Source: Saxidomus purpurata
Lineage: Eukaryota; Mollusca; Bivalvia; Venerida; Veneridae
Length of the DNA stretch: 64,000 nt
Assembly: GCA_022818135.1 (NCBI GenBank)
Contig: JAFMSR010000009.1
Coordinates: 29,910,501-29,974,500, forward strand
Reading direction: 5' to 3'
A program made the position numbers and the translations under genes. Shown piece by piece: positions 40,101-55,100 of the stretch (position 1 is the stretch's first letter; every line of letters starts with the position of its first letter). The notes below the pieces were generated by a model. The model saw nothing but the letters and a program-made list of their open reading frames with translations. It did not search any database and was not told the DNA's origin.

Positions 40101-43100
40101 TGGAATAATAAGAATTTGGATCGTATGAATTCGCAAAGAATTTAAAACATTGCAAATAATAGTTGGTAGAAACTGTGCACAAAGACGTGTTGTCCGAAAT
40201 GTAATATTACTTATTTAAAGATCTAAGATAACAAATGCAGTAAGAAAACATTTTAAGTTTTCAAAATTGGCTACCATACTTCTTATAGAGAGCATTCATC
40301 TAAAATCAAACACACTTGAAATGTCTCAACTGGTTAAATCTTGGATTTATATGTCCTAGATAAAAATACTTCAATTGTTGATATCAGTATGGCAGATTGT
40401 TTTCATGAGTCAATAAAACTCTATTGACGACATAAGTAATTAATGTACATGTTTATATATACATAATAAACAAAACATACAAACAGTCGTGTTGTTTTCG
40501 TCTGATCCATCTCCACATTGAGATATACTGTCACACAACTGCCATTTTAGCACGCATTTCCGGTTGTTACAGCGGAAATGAGTCTGATCTGAACACGTGA
40601 TCTGGTCACATGTCTCCATTTTTTCATCCGATTGGTCTCCGCAGTCATCATAACCATCACATCGCCAGTGTAATGGTATACAAATCTTGATTAAAAGATA
40701 GCAAAGTATAAAAACATGAAAATGCAAATTAATTTAACATATTATATAATATATAAAAATACATAATTCAACCGAAGTAATCATTTTGACCAAAATTTAA
40801 TGTTTAGATATAATACCTATAAAAACGAAGTAGTTTTGATAACAATGATATTGATATAACGAAATTACATTGTTATCGCATTGGAAATTTTCGCCAGGAC
40901 ACGTTCTTCCACGAGGATATACGTCAGTACAGTTTGCTTCATCCGATAGGTCCGGACATTGTCCCGTTCCGTCACACCAGAATGATTTGTCTAAACATTG
41001 TCCAGATAAGCACCTAATACCAGGACTGGAACATGTGGACGTCTCAAATGGACGACCTACGAAAGAAATGTCTATGTTGTCCAGGTGAAGACAATGAGAA
41101 CAAACAAGCTGCAATAAATTACATTATTGGTGGAAAAAACCAAATCTGTTTATGACACAAAGTAGGAGAAGGTGCACACTATACGTTATACTATTAGAAC
41201 AAATCATCACAAACTGTTTCAAGCTTTAGTGAGACTGACAAAATAATGGAAATCTGATCAATGTGCTCAAGTGATGCCAAAACTGTTCGGTTGCCATAAA
41301 GCATATACTAGATAATTTAAGACATGTTCATATTCAAGACCGCTAGTTTTAACATTACTTGTATATGGTTGATAATAATTTCTTCTACTTGTAAAGTTCG
41401 TAGAGTAACAACTGTTAAATAATCACATAAACCTCGCACTGACAATCGGACAGTTCAACAGACATTTTCAATACGGAGTTGGTTTGAAATACTAATGGAA
41501 CAAACTTTCAAATTAGAACTATCACTGACGGTGATGAATACCCCAAAACACCCAACTGACACAATATAAATTTATTTATAAAATAACTATTGTTTATTGG
41601 CTCTAAACTTCGCTAGCTACTCCACCCAATAAAATAAGAAGAGTTATCATAAATTTGAAAAACAGGGCCAATAACAAAAACCCGAACCAATATCACTTAT
41701 AGGACCTGTCCAATAAAAGATTGCTGATGAATGATTGGCTGTTGAGAAAACTGAGAATTCCGATTGGCTGATACGTTCAGATGGTTTAGTTTCTCGAAAA
41801 CGAAATTAATCTGTTGAAATCAGCCTTGAAGATTAAATGGCAAAAACGAAAATAAAGTTTTAATCAATTTTTGCCTGGAAACCCATTTAGAATGATAGAA
41901 AATACTCCCAAGAAATTGAATACCCACATCAATATGTTTATTTAAAAAAATGAATACGTTAGAGGTTTTTTTATTTACATATCTGCTTTTACTGTCTGTT
42001 CTGACGTGTTACTGACACTGCAGATGATAGTCTATGTAGAATGAATCATTTCAGTTTGATTAATTATCTAATAAAATTGTCATTAAATGAGTAATTTGAT
42101 ATTGACCCTGTTATTTGATTTCTGGCTATCATCTGCATTGTCAGTAACACGTCAGAACAGACAGTAAAAAAGCAGATATGTAAATAAACAAGAGGGCCAT
42201 GATGGCCCTTTATCGCTCACCCGAGTACAACTGCTTTTAACAAGTTGCTAGAAATCATCAAAACAACCTTTCTGACAAATTTCAAGGATATTTGGGCTGA
42301 AAATGTAACATCTAGAGTATTAACAAGGCTTTTCCATATTTGGGCTCTGTGACCTAGTTTTTGACCCAAGATGACCCATATTGAAACTTGAGCTAGAAAT
42401 CATCGAAACCCCTTTCTGACAATTTCAAGGATATTGGGCGAAATGCCTCTTATATTCGAACTTGAGCTAGAAATCATAGAAACAACCTTTCTGACAAATT
42501 TCCAGGATATTTGGGCTGAAAATGTAACATCTAGAGTATTAACAAGGCTTTTCCATATTTGGGCTCTGTGACCTAGTTTTTGACCCAAGATGACCCATAT
42601 TGAAACTTGAGCTAGAAATCATCGAAACAACCTTTCTGACAAATTTCAAGGATATTTGGGCTGAAAATGTTACCTCTAGAGTGTTAACAAGGTTTTTCCA
42701 TATTCGGGCTGTGTGACCTAGATTTTGACCCCAGATGACCCATATTCGAACTTGAGCTAGAAATCATAGAACAACCTTTCTGACAAATTTCCAGGATATT
42801 TGGGCTGAAAATGTAACATCTAGAGTGTTAACAAGGTTTTTCCATATTTGGGCTGTGTGACCTAGTTTTTGACCCCAGGTGACCCATATTAAAGCTTGAG
42901 CTAGAAATCAACCAAACAACCTGTCTGACAAATTGCCAGGACATTTGGACTGAAACAGTAGCCTTAACAAGATCTTTCCATTTTTGGGTCATGTGACCTA
43001 GTTTTTCATCCGAGATGACCCATATTCGAACTCGTCCGAGTAATTACTGGGACAAACATCCTGACCAAGTTTCGTGACAATTGAGGCAAAAATGTGACCA

Positions 43101-46100
43101 CTAGAGTGTTAACGAACTAAGTGTGGACGGACGACGGACATTCATCGATCCTAATAGCTCACCCTGAGCCTTCTCAGGTGAGCTAAAAAAACCTCTAACG
43201 TATTCATTTTTTAAATAAACATACGGGCTCGGGCTAATACGAATGGCCTCAGACAAATAACAGTGCCAATATCAAATCACTCATTTAATAACATATATTA
43301 TTATTCAACTTTACAATATTACACTCTGTATTAGATCAATTGCACACATGATATGAAACAGGTAGAGCTAATACAAAGCATAACTGAGCCAATATGAGAA
43401 AAGCAGGGCCAATACGAGAAAAGCAGGGTCAATATGGAATTCAAGCATTCTGATTGGTTTAAAAGAGAGGGCCAATACGGAGAAGTCACTTCCGTTAGAT
43501 TTTTAAACGACGCCATTTTGTTTTTAGACTCATGCTGATATCGAAAAATGACTGTAAAATTTTTATTTTTGAAATAAACACAGGGTTGTGGGTATTCATT
43601 TTTTTAGTTAGATCATTTTCTATCCATCCATAACAGTTTTGAAGTAAAATTCGAGAAAAAGTTGATTTTCATTTTTTCATCCCCCTCCTGTATATTTATT
43701 TCTTCTTACTTGTGTGAAAATGCGATTCAAACGGTGAGAAAATAAATTTACCATGTCCATTGAGTTGTGGATAAGGAAATCCTACCCAAGGGTTGAGATA
43801 CGTTCAAAAAACTCGGCAGAGCCTCATTTTTGTGACGTATCTCAATCCTTGGGTGGGATTTCCTGATCCACAACTCATGAACATGTTAGATTCTCTTTAT
43901 ATTCTTGTTTATTTAGCCAATATTGTAAAGTTGAATAATAAAATTATCATTAATCATGTGATTTCATATTGGCCTTGTTATTTGTCCTCGGGCAGTCGTA
44001 TTGGCCCTCGGCCTTCGGCCTTGGGCCAATACGACCACCCTCGGACAAATAACAAGGCCAATATGAAATCACTTGATTAATAACATTATAGTCACATTTG
44101 ATGGTTTTATGATTGGACCTGCACAACTTAAGGCATGGTACTAGTAACTTCTGTAAAAAATAATAAATTGTGACCAGGGGTTAAGGAGATTAAGAACGCA
44201 CATGAATTTACTATCTCGAGGCCCTGTGACCTTGACCTTTGATATAGTGACCCGAAACATGGATCATGCATTGCACTAATCACTTCTGTGAAGTATCATT
44301 AAATTCTGACCAGGAGTTTTGAAGTTTAGTGTCCACAAGGTTCCGTCTACAGACAAACGGACGGGCAGACGGGCGGACAGACAAGCTGAATGCAGTATAC
44401 CCCCTACACTTTGTGTTCGAGGGTATAATAAAAGAGATTCGAGAGAAAATTATAACCACATTTAAACAGTTAATCGGGAAACAAACATTCAGATAGAGAT
44501 ATTATGAAACAGTAAAGAACTGAACGACATCTCACGTTTGCAAACAGTTCCATCTTCATCTGAATTATCTCCACAGTCATTGTCGTGGTCACACTGCCAT
44601 TTACTGCGGATACATTTTTGATTCTTGCATCTCACTTCTGTTTCTGAACACTGTCGATATAACGGGGCTGAAAGGTATATCAAATCATTCACACCAGAAT
44701 AAAACTGGACATGGCACGCAGTCAGAACTACAAACGAGTGTCTGTCCAGCTACTTTCTCTTTCTGCTCCACAACTTCCACATGTGTACGATTTTTATTCA
44801 TATTTTATACTTGTAACCCCTCAGTTTTAGCCGAAATATTTTGACTAATTACAGAATACAAAATGTATTATATAACGAATTTGTGCAATAAGCAAGAACA
44901 TTACATACAAACAAGAGGGCGCTCACCTGACTGTACATAGAACATGTACAATACTTGATAAGATCTGCGTAAGTCCTAACTATAAAGATTTCGCTGGAGG
45001 ACTATCATAGGAGCAATTCTGGCAGTTTGGTAGAAAGTAGACCAGTGATTAAGGATATGGCGTTAAAAGTTTTTTCCTATTTTTGGTCAAGGAGGCCATT
45101 TTGTGCAGTGAATCCGTTTGAGTATTTTTGGCGGATAACCATCAAATACACTATCCTGTGATGTATTGCTGAAATTGGCCTAGCGGTTAAGGAGGAAATC
45201 TTGTTGCCTCTATGTCATTAGTGAAGCAGACCGATTTTGGCACTTTTGTTTGAAGACCATCCGAGGAACAATCTTGTGAAGAATGGTTATAACTGGACCT
45301 GTGGTTAAGGCACTCTTGGTTAAGGAGGAGATATCGTTTAAAGGTTTTTTTCTATTTTAGCCCTGGCGGCCATTTTGTGCAGTGGAAAATAACCGCTTGA
45401 GCATTATTGGTAGAGAACCAACCCTACATCCTCTGAATAAAACTGTGAAGTTTACCTGACTTTGGACAAGTGGTTAAGGATGAGTTGTCGTTAAAATGGT
45501 TTTCTATTTTCAGCTCTGGTGGCCATTTGTTTGCAACGTATCGGTCCAGTTTGGACAATAGTTTGGTAAAAGTGCTTAAGGAGATGTCGTTTGAAGCAAT
45601 TGTTGAGACGCACGGCTGCCGACGGACGACGACGGACGAATGATATCAAGCCGGTTACAATAGCTCACCGTGAGCATTTTGTACTCAGGTGAACTAAAAG
45701 AGAATACAAACTTGTGCACAAGTCATACAAATAATACAATTAAACATCCTCACTGATGTAAGGTAAACTCTAAATGTGTACAGTACGATCCCCCGTAGAA
45801 GCTTACCACACATTGTTGGGTCTTCGTCGCTGTTATCGCCACAGTCATTGTCAAAATCGCATCTCCATCGTTTGGGTACACATCTTAAATACAGTTATCT
45901 GATACATTACATACAATTTGATTAATACAAAAATTCCTACAGCTTCATACCAATGATTCTTAAATAGTTTTTAGGCGTATCAATATTTCTATACAAATAA
46001 ACTTATTTTCTTAAAAATTCATTCCAAATACTTCGTCCTGTTTTGTCTGGTGTTTACTGGGTTTTGCTTACATTTAAATGTAAGGTCTGGGCAGAAACCT

Positions 46101-49100
46101 GGTCTTGAAAAAATTTCAAAGAACAACTACAACAAAATACGTAAAAGCTATGTAATGGGTCACATCAGCAAGAACCATGCGTATTAAGTGTGTGTATAAC
46201 AAAGTATCGGTTATCCCTGCACTAACTTGAATTGTTTTCTTGTGTTTAATCAGAGCATTTACCTTTTCAGACACATTTATTATTATTTTAAACAGTAGCT
46301 TGTTTTTAAATTATTACTTAAGACCTATCGAACGTAGCAAAACTTATAAACACTTATTTCCACATCTTCATATCGATCTATCCAGATACTATTTTGTGTA
46401 AGATCGTGAAAATGTTTTGACGAATACTCATATTAAAACTAAACAATATCGTACTTTCAACCTTCTATGCAATTTTAAAATGTCATATGTAATCTAATAA
46501 CTGTTTAATATAAATCCTTATATGTTCTTACCGCTTGTTTGCACATTCAAAATCACCTGTCGGGTGACATTTTGGACAGTTGGCTGTTTCTTCATCAGAA
46601 TTATCTCTACAGTCATCTTTACCATTACATCTCTGCCAGTCAGGTATACACCTGTAATTCGAGCGACACTTCCACCATCCTTGCTTACAAGTACGATTAC
46701 CTAAATCATATAGCAAATTTACCATATTATAATTTTGCAAGTCAGGAAGATCTATACACCTGTAATTCGAGCGACACTTCCACCATCCATCCTTACACGT
46801 ACGATTACCTAAATCGTTAGGTAAATTAAACATTATAACTTTGCCAATCAGGCATACACCTGTAATTTGAGCAACACTTCCACTATCCTAACTTACACGT
46901 ACGATTACCTAAATTATATGACAAATTTACCACATTATAACTGCCAGCCAGGTATACACCTGTAATTCGAGCGACAAAGGCGTTTAGAACTTGTTCTTTT
47001 TTTTCCAAAATGTATTACAAGCAATGTAGAATTAAATAATATGTATTATAATTCTACAAGCTTAACATTTGCAACAAAAAATGCAATAATCCCAAAAACT
47101 AGGGTATATACAATTTACCTAATTTTGCCCGAGACACATCACATAAGTAAATATACAAGACAGTAGCAAACGATTCGGAGACGGGGCATCACTATTGATT
47201 ATAAAACTTTCATTAGTAGTATATAAAATATAAGATAAAATGTAAGTAGTTTACCGTCTACTTTTTGAGATACTGAACGTTTAGAAATGAGCACGGTCAA
47301 TTTTTGTATTTTCAAGTAATTGCACAGCTTGATGAAATTAAGGAAAATTAAGATACAGTTTTAAATCTTGTAAAATGGCATAATTTTTCATGTTATTCAA
47401 TTTGATTACTAAATAAGAGAAAAATAACGAAAACAAGTTGGCTCCTACGGAGATTGAACCCTGGACCTCTTAATCTCAAAGCAGACGCTCTAACCACTGC
47501 GCCACAGTACAAAATATGTACAACTATAAAATCCAAAGTATTCTTAATGGTCATTAAACAGGAAGTTCTCCTTACACCCCACTATCTTAAAAAGAAAATA
47601 GTTGTTTTTTATAAACTTTCAACACAAATCCTGTAGATGTAAAGAGAATGTGCGTATGTTTGCTTGAATAAGTTACGCGATTCATTCCGTTTCACTGTGT
47701 AGCTAACAGTAGATCGGTAAAAAAATAGTTGCAAATTACAGTAAAAAACAGCTATTGGAAAGCCTAATACAAAGATACGAACGCCGTAACAAGTACATAT
47801 ATATACATGTAATGAGAGGACGCAAACGCGACAACGTGTATAAGATCGATATTGTCGCCTAATGTTATTTCATGTATACAGATAAGGAAGAGCATTCTGC
47901 CACCCAGGTATCATAATTCCCCGGAATATTGCGGTCAGCAAAACTAATATTTTAGAAAAAATCATCAAAACGTTCATTTGCTACATCGTGTAACATATTG
48001 TACCTGCCTCTGGATTATTGCTTTCAAGCTATTTAATAAATATATTAAATATAATTTAAACTAGCATAATTTACAGCAGCTGAGACCGGGAACGAAAGCG
48101 GCTAAATGCAAATTCATAACATATAAAAATGGATTTACAGATAAAACCATTTTCATAACAACTCATTATTTCTAGCATTGCAGGACAAAATACACAAGTT
48201 TTAGATTCATAGATAACAAAAGTGTTAGAAATAAAACTGAGAACATTTAAGTGAAATAAAGATTAGAATATGATATAGTTGAATAATAAAATGAATGGAC
48301 GGAATTAGTGTTTCAGTAGGTGCATATCTATCAAAACATTTTCATTATATTGGTACTTTAACACAATTTAAAAAGTGATAATGACAAACATTTCCCTAAT
48401 AGAGTTAGTAGGTGCTAACTGCACAAGTAACGTTAACGTTGAATGTAAGGTTACATACTGGTTATGGCGTATTGTTTCCTTTACATTATTTACGATAGGT
48501 ACATTTGGAAATATCTTAAACTTTGTGGTATTATCTCGACAACGGATGCGGAAGTATTCTACTACTGTAAACCTACTTTTCCTGGCTGGATCAGACATGA
48601 TATTTCTTTGGTTTGCTTTATTACCGGACACAGTGTACAGCATTACAGGAATTAGATTTGTTGATCATTCCAGGTTTTTCTGCAGAATCAGGTGATGGGT
48701 TTGTTACACGTCTGGACCGTTTTCGGTTTGGCTTCTGGTGTTGTAACTATAGAACGTGTTTTGTTAACAAAAGCCCCAGTTGTCTGAAGAACCAAGCTGA
48801 CACCAAAGACTTCTTTCGTGGCGTCAATGACAACTCTTGTATTACTGGCTGTATCAAATATACATTGCGTTGTTTGATTTACATATCATACGTCGGAGGA
48901 AGACATTAAAGAAGAATTAGTCACTGTTAGAATCCAAAAGAAACGAATTGCTTGAGTTCATCCGACGCATGGAGCGTCTCTTTCATCACGATCAACAGCA
49001 AGACACGAATCATCAAACATTGGAAAGACAAGAGTTACTTCATTGCGTGTGTGTTCAAGAAATCAAAACCTACTGCAGTCTATTGAACAAGCAACAGTAA

Positions 49101-52100
49101 GAAACTTACATCCTCCAGAGCTAACAACTACACAAACAGGGAATCATAATTTTCCACTGCACCTACCAACCAATGTAGCGTACAGTCCAAGGTCATGCCA
49201 ATCCAACGAAAAAAGACCAGGTCTCCGACCCATATGCTGCTTACAATGTCCATCCTTTTTTTTGTCACGACTTTTCCATTTTGTTTATGCTTTATCATAA
49301 GGGGTCAACTCAGTGACCTAAATGACAAGGATGTTGCAAAGTGGCAGCTGCTAACAGTAATTGTCCATATCCTTGGCTGGACCAATTACACTTTCAACTT
49401 CTTTCTGTATCTTGCGAGCGGAACGTTATTCAAACAAGAATTGAATATTTTACTCCAGAAGGGAACAGTTAACGTTCAGGCTATATTTCGCTGATCTTGG
49501 CATACTGCACGTGCCAGTCACTGATCCACGCGTAATTTTGTTCTGCACGTGTCGGTCACTGATCCATGTGTAATTGTGTACGTCTTTTTAGTATTGTCAC
49601 ATAACTCTTCCATGCGTTTACAGTAATAACTATTCTAGAATTCGAATATTACATGACATGTAAATTATCCTACTGAAAAGAGGACGAATGGCTGGCTTAC
49701 AAAGTCAATCAGCTGTCACAGGAGATAGGTTTTTATTTAAATCGTCTGCGAATGAATTGTTAATAGATGATAAATCACGAAACCCGCACAGTTAAGAAAG
49801 GAATGACGGTTTAATGCACTGATTTGCGTTGTTTGTATACCTTTCTTTCCCAAAATTAAAACCTGAACAGTGAAGAGTATTTTATTACTTATGGCAACAT
49901 ACTCATCACGATGTGAACCGCTATGATACAAGTTAAAACTAAATATGTCCACATACAACTTTTAAATGGCTCGACACATGCTTAAACCTTTATTAATTGC
50001 AAAAAGCCTAGTCAATGTTGACAGTGAATGAATTTTCGAAAATCGGTATGTTACATTTTGTAAATAATCACGTTTGGCTGTAATTATTTATTCATAGGTT
50101 CTTTAATTGATTCAATTGCGCATAAATTTATACAAGCAAATACTGCGTGTGTTGTTGTGGTTGAAAATTCGCTTTTTAGTGTGGGCTCATAGTGAAAACA
50201 AGATAATAAGCGCGAGTGCAGGGTGAAAAGTTGAGATTGAAAAAATGAAATCGCGATGCGCGGCACAAAACACATAATTTATAGAGCGCTAATTAACGAA
50301 ATTCTGCTCTTCGTCCTCGCCGTTTAACTTATTAATTCTCGACGTTCGCGCTAATTATATATGTATGTGTCAATTAAGCTCAAACGATTTTATAAACAAG
50401 AGGGCCATGATGGCCCTTTATCGCTCACCCGAGTACAACTGCTTTTAACAAAGTTGCTAGAAATCATCGAAACACCTTCGACCGGATGGGGAAAATGTTA
50501 CTTAAATTTTTCAGTTTTCCCCTTTTTGGGTGTGTGCCCCCTTTTTCCCGCACATAACCCATATTTTATAGAGCGCTAATTAACGAAACAACCTTTCTGC
50601 TCTTCGTCCTCGCCGTTTAACTTTAAAAGGTTTATATGGGTCTGCGACCTAGTTTTTCCCAATGCCCCATTGAAACTTCACTAGCTGAAACTACCTTTCT
50701 GACAATTTCCAGGGTATTTGGGCTGAAAATGTAACTCTAGAGTGTTACAGGTTTTTCCACTTTGGGCTCTGTGACCAATTTTGACCCCAGATACCCATAT
50801 TCGAATTTGAGCTAGCTCAAAACGACCTTTTACAAATTTCCAAGATGGGCAAATGTAACTTCTAGAGTGTTCGGTTTTCCTTTGGGCTGTGTACTCGTTG
50901 ACCCGAGTGACCCATATTCGAACTTGAGCTAAAAAACACAAAACAACTTGCTTTCTAACAAAGTTCAAGGATATGGGGGCTGATTATCTATTTTTTAGGG
51001 ACTAGTTTTCACCCATGCCCTTATTGCTAGAAATCATCGAAACAACCTTTCTGACAAATTTCCAGGATATTTGGGCTGAAAATGTTACCTCTAGAGTGTT
51101 AACAAGGTTTTTCCATATTTGGGCTGTGTGACCTAGATTTTGACCCCAGATGACCCATATTCGAACTTGAGCTAGAAATCATCGAAACAACCTTTCTGAC
51201 ATATTTCCAGGATATTTGGGCTGAAAATGTTACCTCTAGAGTGTTAACAAGGTTTTTCCATATTCAGGCTGTGTGACCTAGTTTTTGACCCCAGATGACC
51301 CATATTCGAACTTGAGCTAGAAATCATCAAAACAACCTTTCTGACATATTTCCAGGATATTTGGGCTGAAAATGTTACCTCTAGAGTGTTAACAAGGTTT
51401 TTCCATATTTGGGCTGTGTGACCTAGTTTTTGACCCCAGGTGACCCATATTAAAACTTGAGCTAGAAATCAGCCAAACAACCTTTCTGACAAATTGCCAG
51501 GATATTTGGACTGAAACAGTAGCCTCTAGAGCCTTAACAAGATTTTTCTATTTTTGGGTCATGTGACCTAGTTTTTCATCCGAGATGACCCATATTCGAA
51601 CTCGTCCGAGTAATTACTGGGACAAACATCCTGACCAAGTTTCGTGACAATTGAGGCAAAAATGTGACCACTAGAGTGTTAACGAACTAAGTGTGGACGG
51701 ACGACGGACGACAGACGACGGACGACGGACATCCATCGATCCTAATAGCTCACCCTGAGCCAGTTCAGGTGAGCTAAAAAAACCTTTTAAGACTGTTTCT
51801 ATCCTATCAATGAATTAGGAGTTTTACGACAATTCTTGTAGAATTAGTTGGCAAATAAAGCTATACAATATTTGCAAATAGCATATGTTCACAACACACT
51901 TACTGCATCCAAATTCTGGTTTTTCGTCACTGTTGTCTCCGCAGTCGTCGTCAAAATCACATTGCCAATCCAGCTGTATACACCTTCCATTGTCACACAT
52001 AAACTTGTTATCCTCACATTTTCTTTTATCTGATATAAAAGTGTACATAACATTAGTATAACAAAATAATTTTCATATACATCTTTGTACCTATATGCCC

Positions 52101-55100
52101 TATATAGTGTGAAATATTTGTTCATAAGCCAGTCCCGGTACGGCTGAAACGTTGATGAGACCTCAGTTATTAACCGGACAAGTACTGTTCCTACGAGTCA
52201 TACCGTGAAAAGTTTTACACTATAGACCGAATATTATATAATGTATAATGCGCAATATTGTGAAATATAATGCAATGAGCAGACATAAAAAACCTCTCAG
52301 TATTTTCATAAAGTATTTTACCTACACATGTAACGTCTTCAGTCTACGTTTACCTATTTCATGTCAATTTCCAATTTATCGAATGCCAATATGTTCTTCT
52401 TGTCTTTAAAATATTTGATGAATATCAGTTTTACAAACAGATAAATCATAGGGACAAACGGTTGTTTTCCATTTATAACATTGTATTATCGTAATCAGTG
52501 GTGATGTGACATTTTGCAGAACGTTTTTTATTTTATGTTGTTACTTATCAAATAATCAGTCATTTACGTACGGCATATATTCGACGACTCGTCGCTGTTA
52601 TCACCACAGTCATCTACCCCATCACATTTCCAACCTATATAGAATAAAAATATGAAACGTATTAATGTACATGATATATATGTTTCCGATTTACTTTTTT
52701 TATGGAGAATATACTTAATGACCTAAAACACATAAAAAATAGAACATTCAGAAGTATTACAACTTACCTAAACGTATAAGCTATGCATTCCAGTCATTAT
52801 CGATAAAATCAGCGTTATAAATATGTTGTAGTACCGTAAACCATTCAATAACCTATGTAGAGTTGTAGTTGTACAATTTAATGGGTGGATGCGATTTATT
52901 ACAGAATGCATTTTACGATATATGTTGTTCTTAAAAAAAACCCCATCCATTTATCATTTGAACACATTATCAATGTTTCGAGAATATAATCTGCTAGATT
53001 TAAGGTATGACCCTTTAAATGACAGCCATATATAGACATTGCAACTACAAGGTGAAATTCATGATAGATATGAAAGAAACATCTTTAATAGTTACATACA
53101 CTTGTGATTATCATAAAGGAATCATAAACTACATTTGCAAATGACGAAGAACAAGTAACATGTAACATACAGCGATTGTGATTATCACTACGGAGTTGCT
53201 ATAGCAATATATAGTGCAAAATCATTACGCAGTGCTCGTTTTGGGGAGACTACGTTTTTGGTACGTGGCATTCCCTGTTTGATATTATTTTTGTTTTTAT
53301 AAACTCTAAATAATAGGAATATTTCTGTCACAGAGTCTATCGCAGAGTTTACCTCAGGTAGACATTTGTTATAATCCCACATTTATGACAAATACACGAA
53401 GGAACTGACTCACAAACTTAAACTTGCAAAACCCATTATAATTTTGTATACAATACACTTGTAATCGATGAACATAACCTGACATTAAGGGGAATGAACC
53501 TATGTGATCATTGTCATACTTAACTAGCGCTACTGACGTTTAAAATAAGAAGTGCGGTTACCTTTCGGTATACATTTGTGATTGCCACACCTGAATTGCC
53601 ATGCTTCACATTCGTGATCCTCACATCCTTCTTCATCTGATCCGTCACCACACTCGTCTATCAAATCACACGTTTGAAATCCATAGATACATTTGTTATT
53701 ACGGCATCTGAATTGTCCTGGAGAACATGTTGTGGCAGCTGTAACAGATATTGACAAAACATTGATTACATATTTTTAAGTAGGGTTTAGAAGTTTTAAA
53801 GCACCGATGTTAACTGATAATACCCGACATATAAAAGGCACAATTGATAAAGAGAAATGTTTATTTTACAAAATATGTGACCTGCGACTTTCAATATATA
53901 CATACCTTCAATATCATATGGTTAAAATTATCAAGCATTCTTTACTACACATTTTATAAACTACAGTATCGATAATGTGTAACAAGTTCTCTTACGACAA
54001 GTGTCGAATTCATCAGCAGCATCTCTGCAATCAGGCCATCCGTCACACTGCCATATTCGAGGTATACACCTGCATCATACACATGACAAATATAAAACAG
54101 TGTGCATTTCAGTAAGCAATTCTTTTCAAAATGCACTAAAAGGCGCTGATTTACAGTGAAGGTAGAATCGGCGAGAACATATTCTACCTGTCTGTAATAC
54201 ATATCAATTGTAATTATTTCAAATAATTGAACTTGCGTGCTTCTGTAAACCAGCTACAAACGAGATTCGGCCCAATAGAATACTTAAATGCCTAGTAAGT
54301 AAATATATTGTCATTCTATGACAAGACCTTTTGTAAAACACGAAAGCCCCCTTGATGCAATGAGTAATGTAGAAAAAGTCAAAGTAAGCAAGGAACGGTT
54401 TTTCAAGTCATTGTGAAATTGGCGTAAGACCTAACTAAAGCTTGTGTTTTCACATAAACACGTTAGTTTCCCACCACATCTATGGTTTCAAGGATTATCG
54501 GCTCTCTAACTCCAATACCAACCTAAATGAATACAGAATAGATTATTTCCCAAACTATGCACTTTCTACTTGCATACAAATGACACAAACCTGTCATCAG
54601 TAGGTCCACATCTTACTTGGTTGATACTACAGTTAGCTTTGCATGTGTGCATGTCTTTGTCAAGCTCAAATCTATCTGGGCATGCGCAAGTAAAGTTATC
54701 TCCACCAGGTTGTAGGAGACACAAATGGCTGCATCCACCATTTTGTGTACCACACGGATTTGTTCCTGCATAGGCATATAAGTACATTATGTATACGAAG
54801 TAGTGAAATATCTGTGTACATTCGCGGTATTTTAAATGTGTGTGTTAGACTGTCACGTGATATGTTAATCAATTTGTATGAAATGCTTTTTTATCTTCAG
54901 TAAAGTGTTTACGAACTAATTAGATAAAATAATATTCAAGACATCTTCCCTATGTAATGTGTGGATGGCTTTTGTTTAACTCAATACTAGATCCATTAAC
55001 GAAAGATTCCAGTACGAATCATGTTCCATAACAGCCAGCCGTCAAAAAATCTATGCCATTGTTCATAAACAAAACTGTTACCTGTGCTATTTCGTATATG

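Noticed and set aside
46850..46915. Extra upstream LDLa half-exon as a real exon
   Set aside because: In-frame TAG after CKLG and loss of the conserved GWW; best explained as a decayed tandem copy.
47437..47514. Functional tRNA gene
   Set aside because: A and B boxes are present but the ends cannot form an acceptor stem.
48375..49494. Working GPCR gene with introns joining the three open pieces
   Set aside because: The pieces are joined by frameshifts and stops with continuous GPCR homology across them, not by GT-AG introns.
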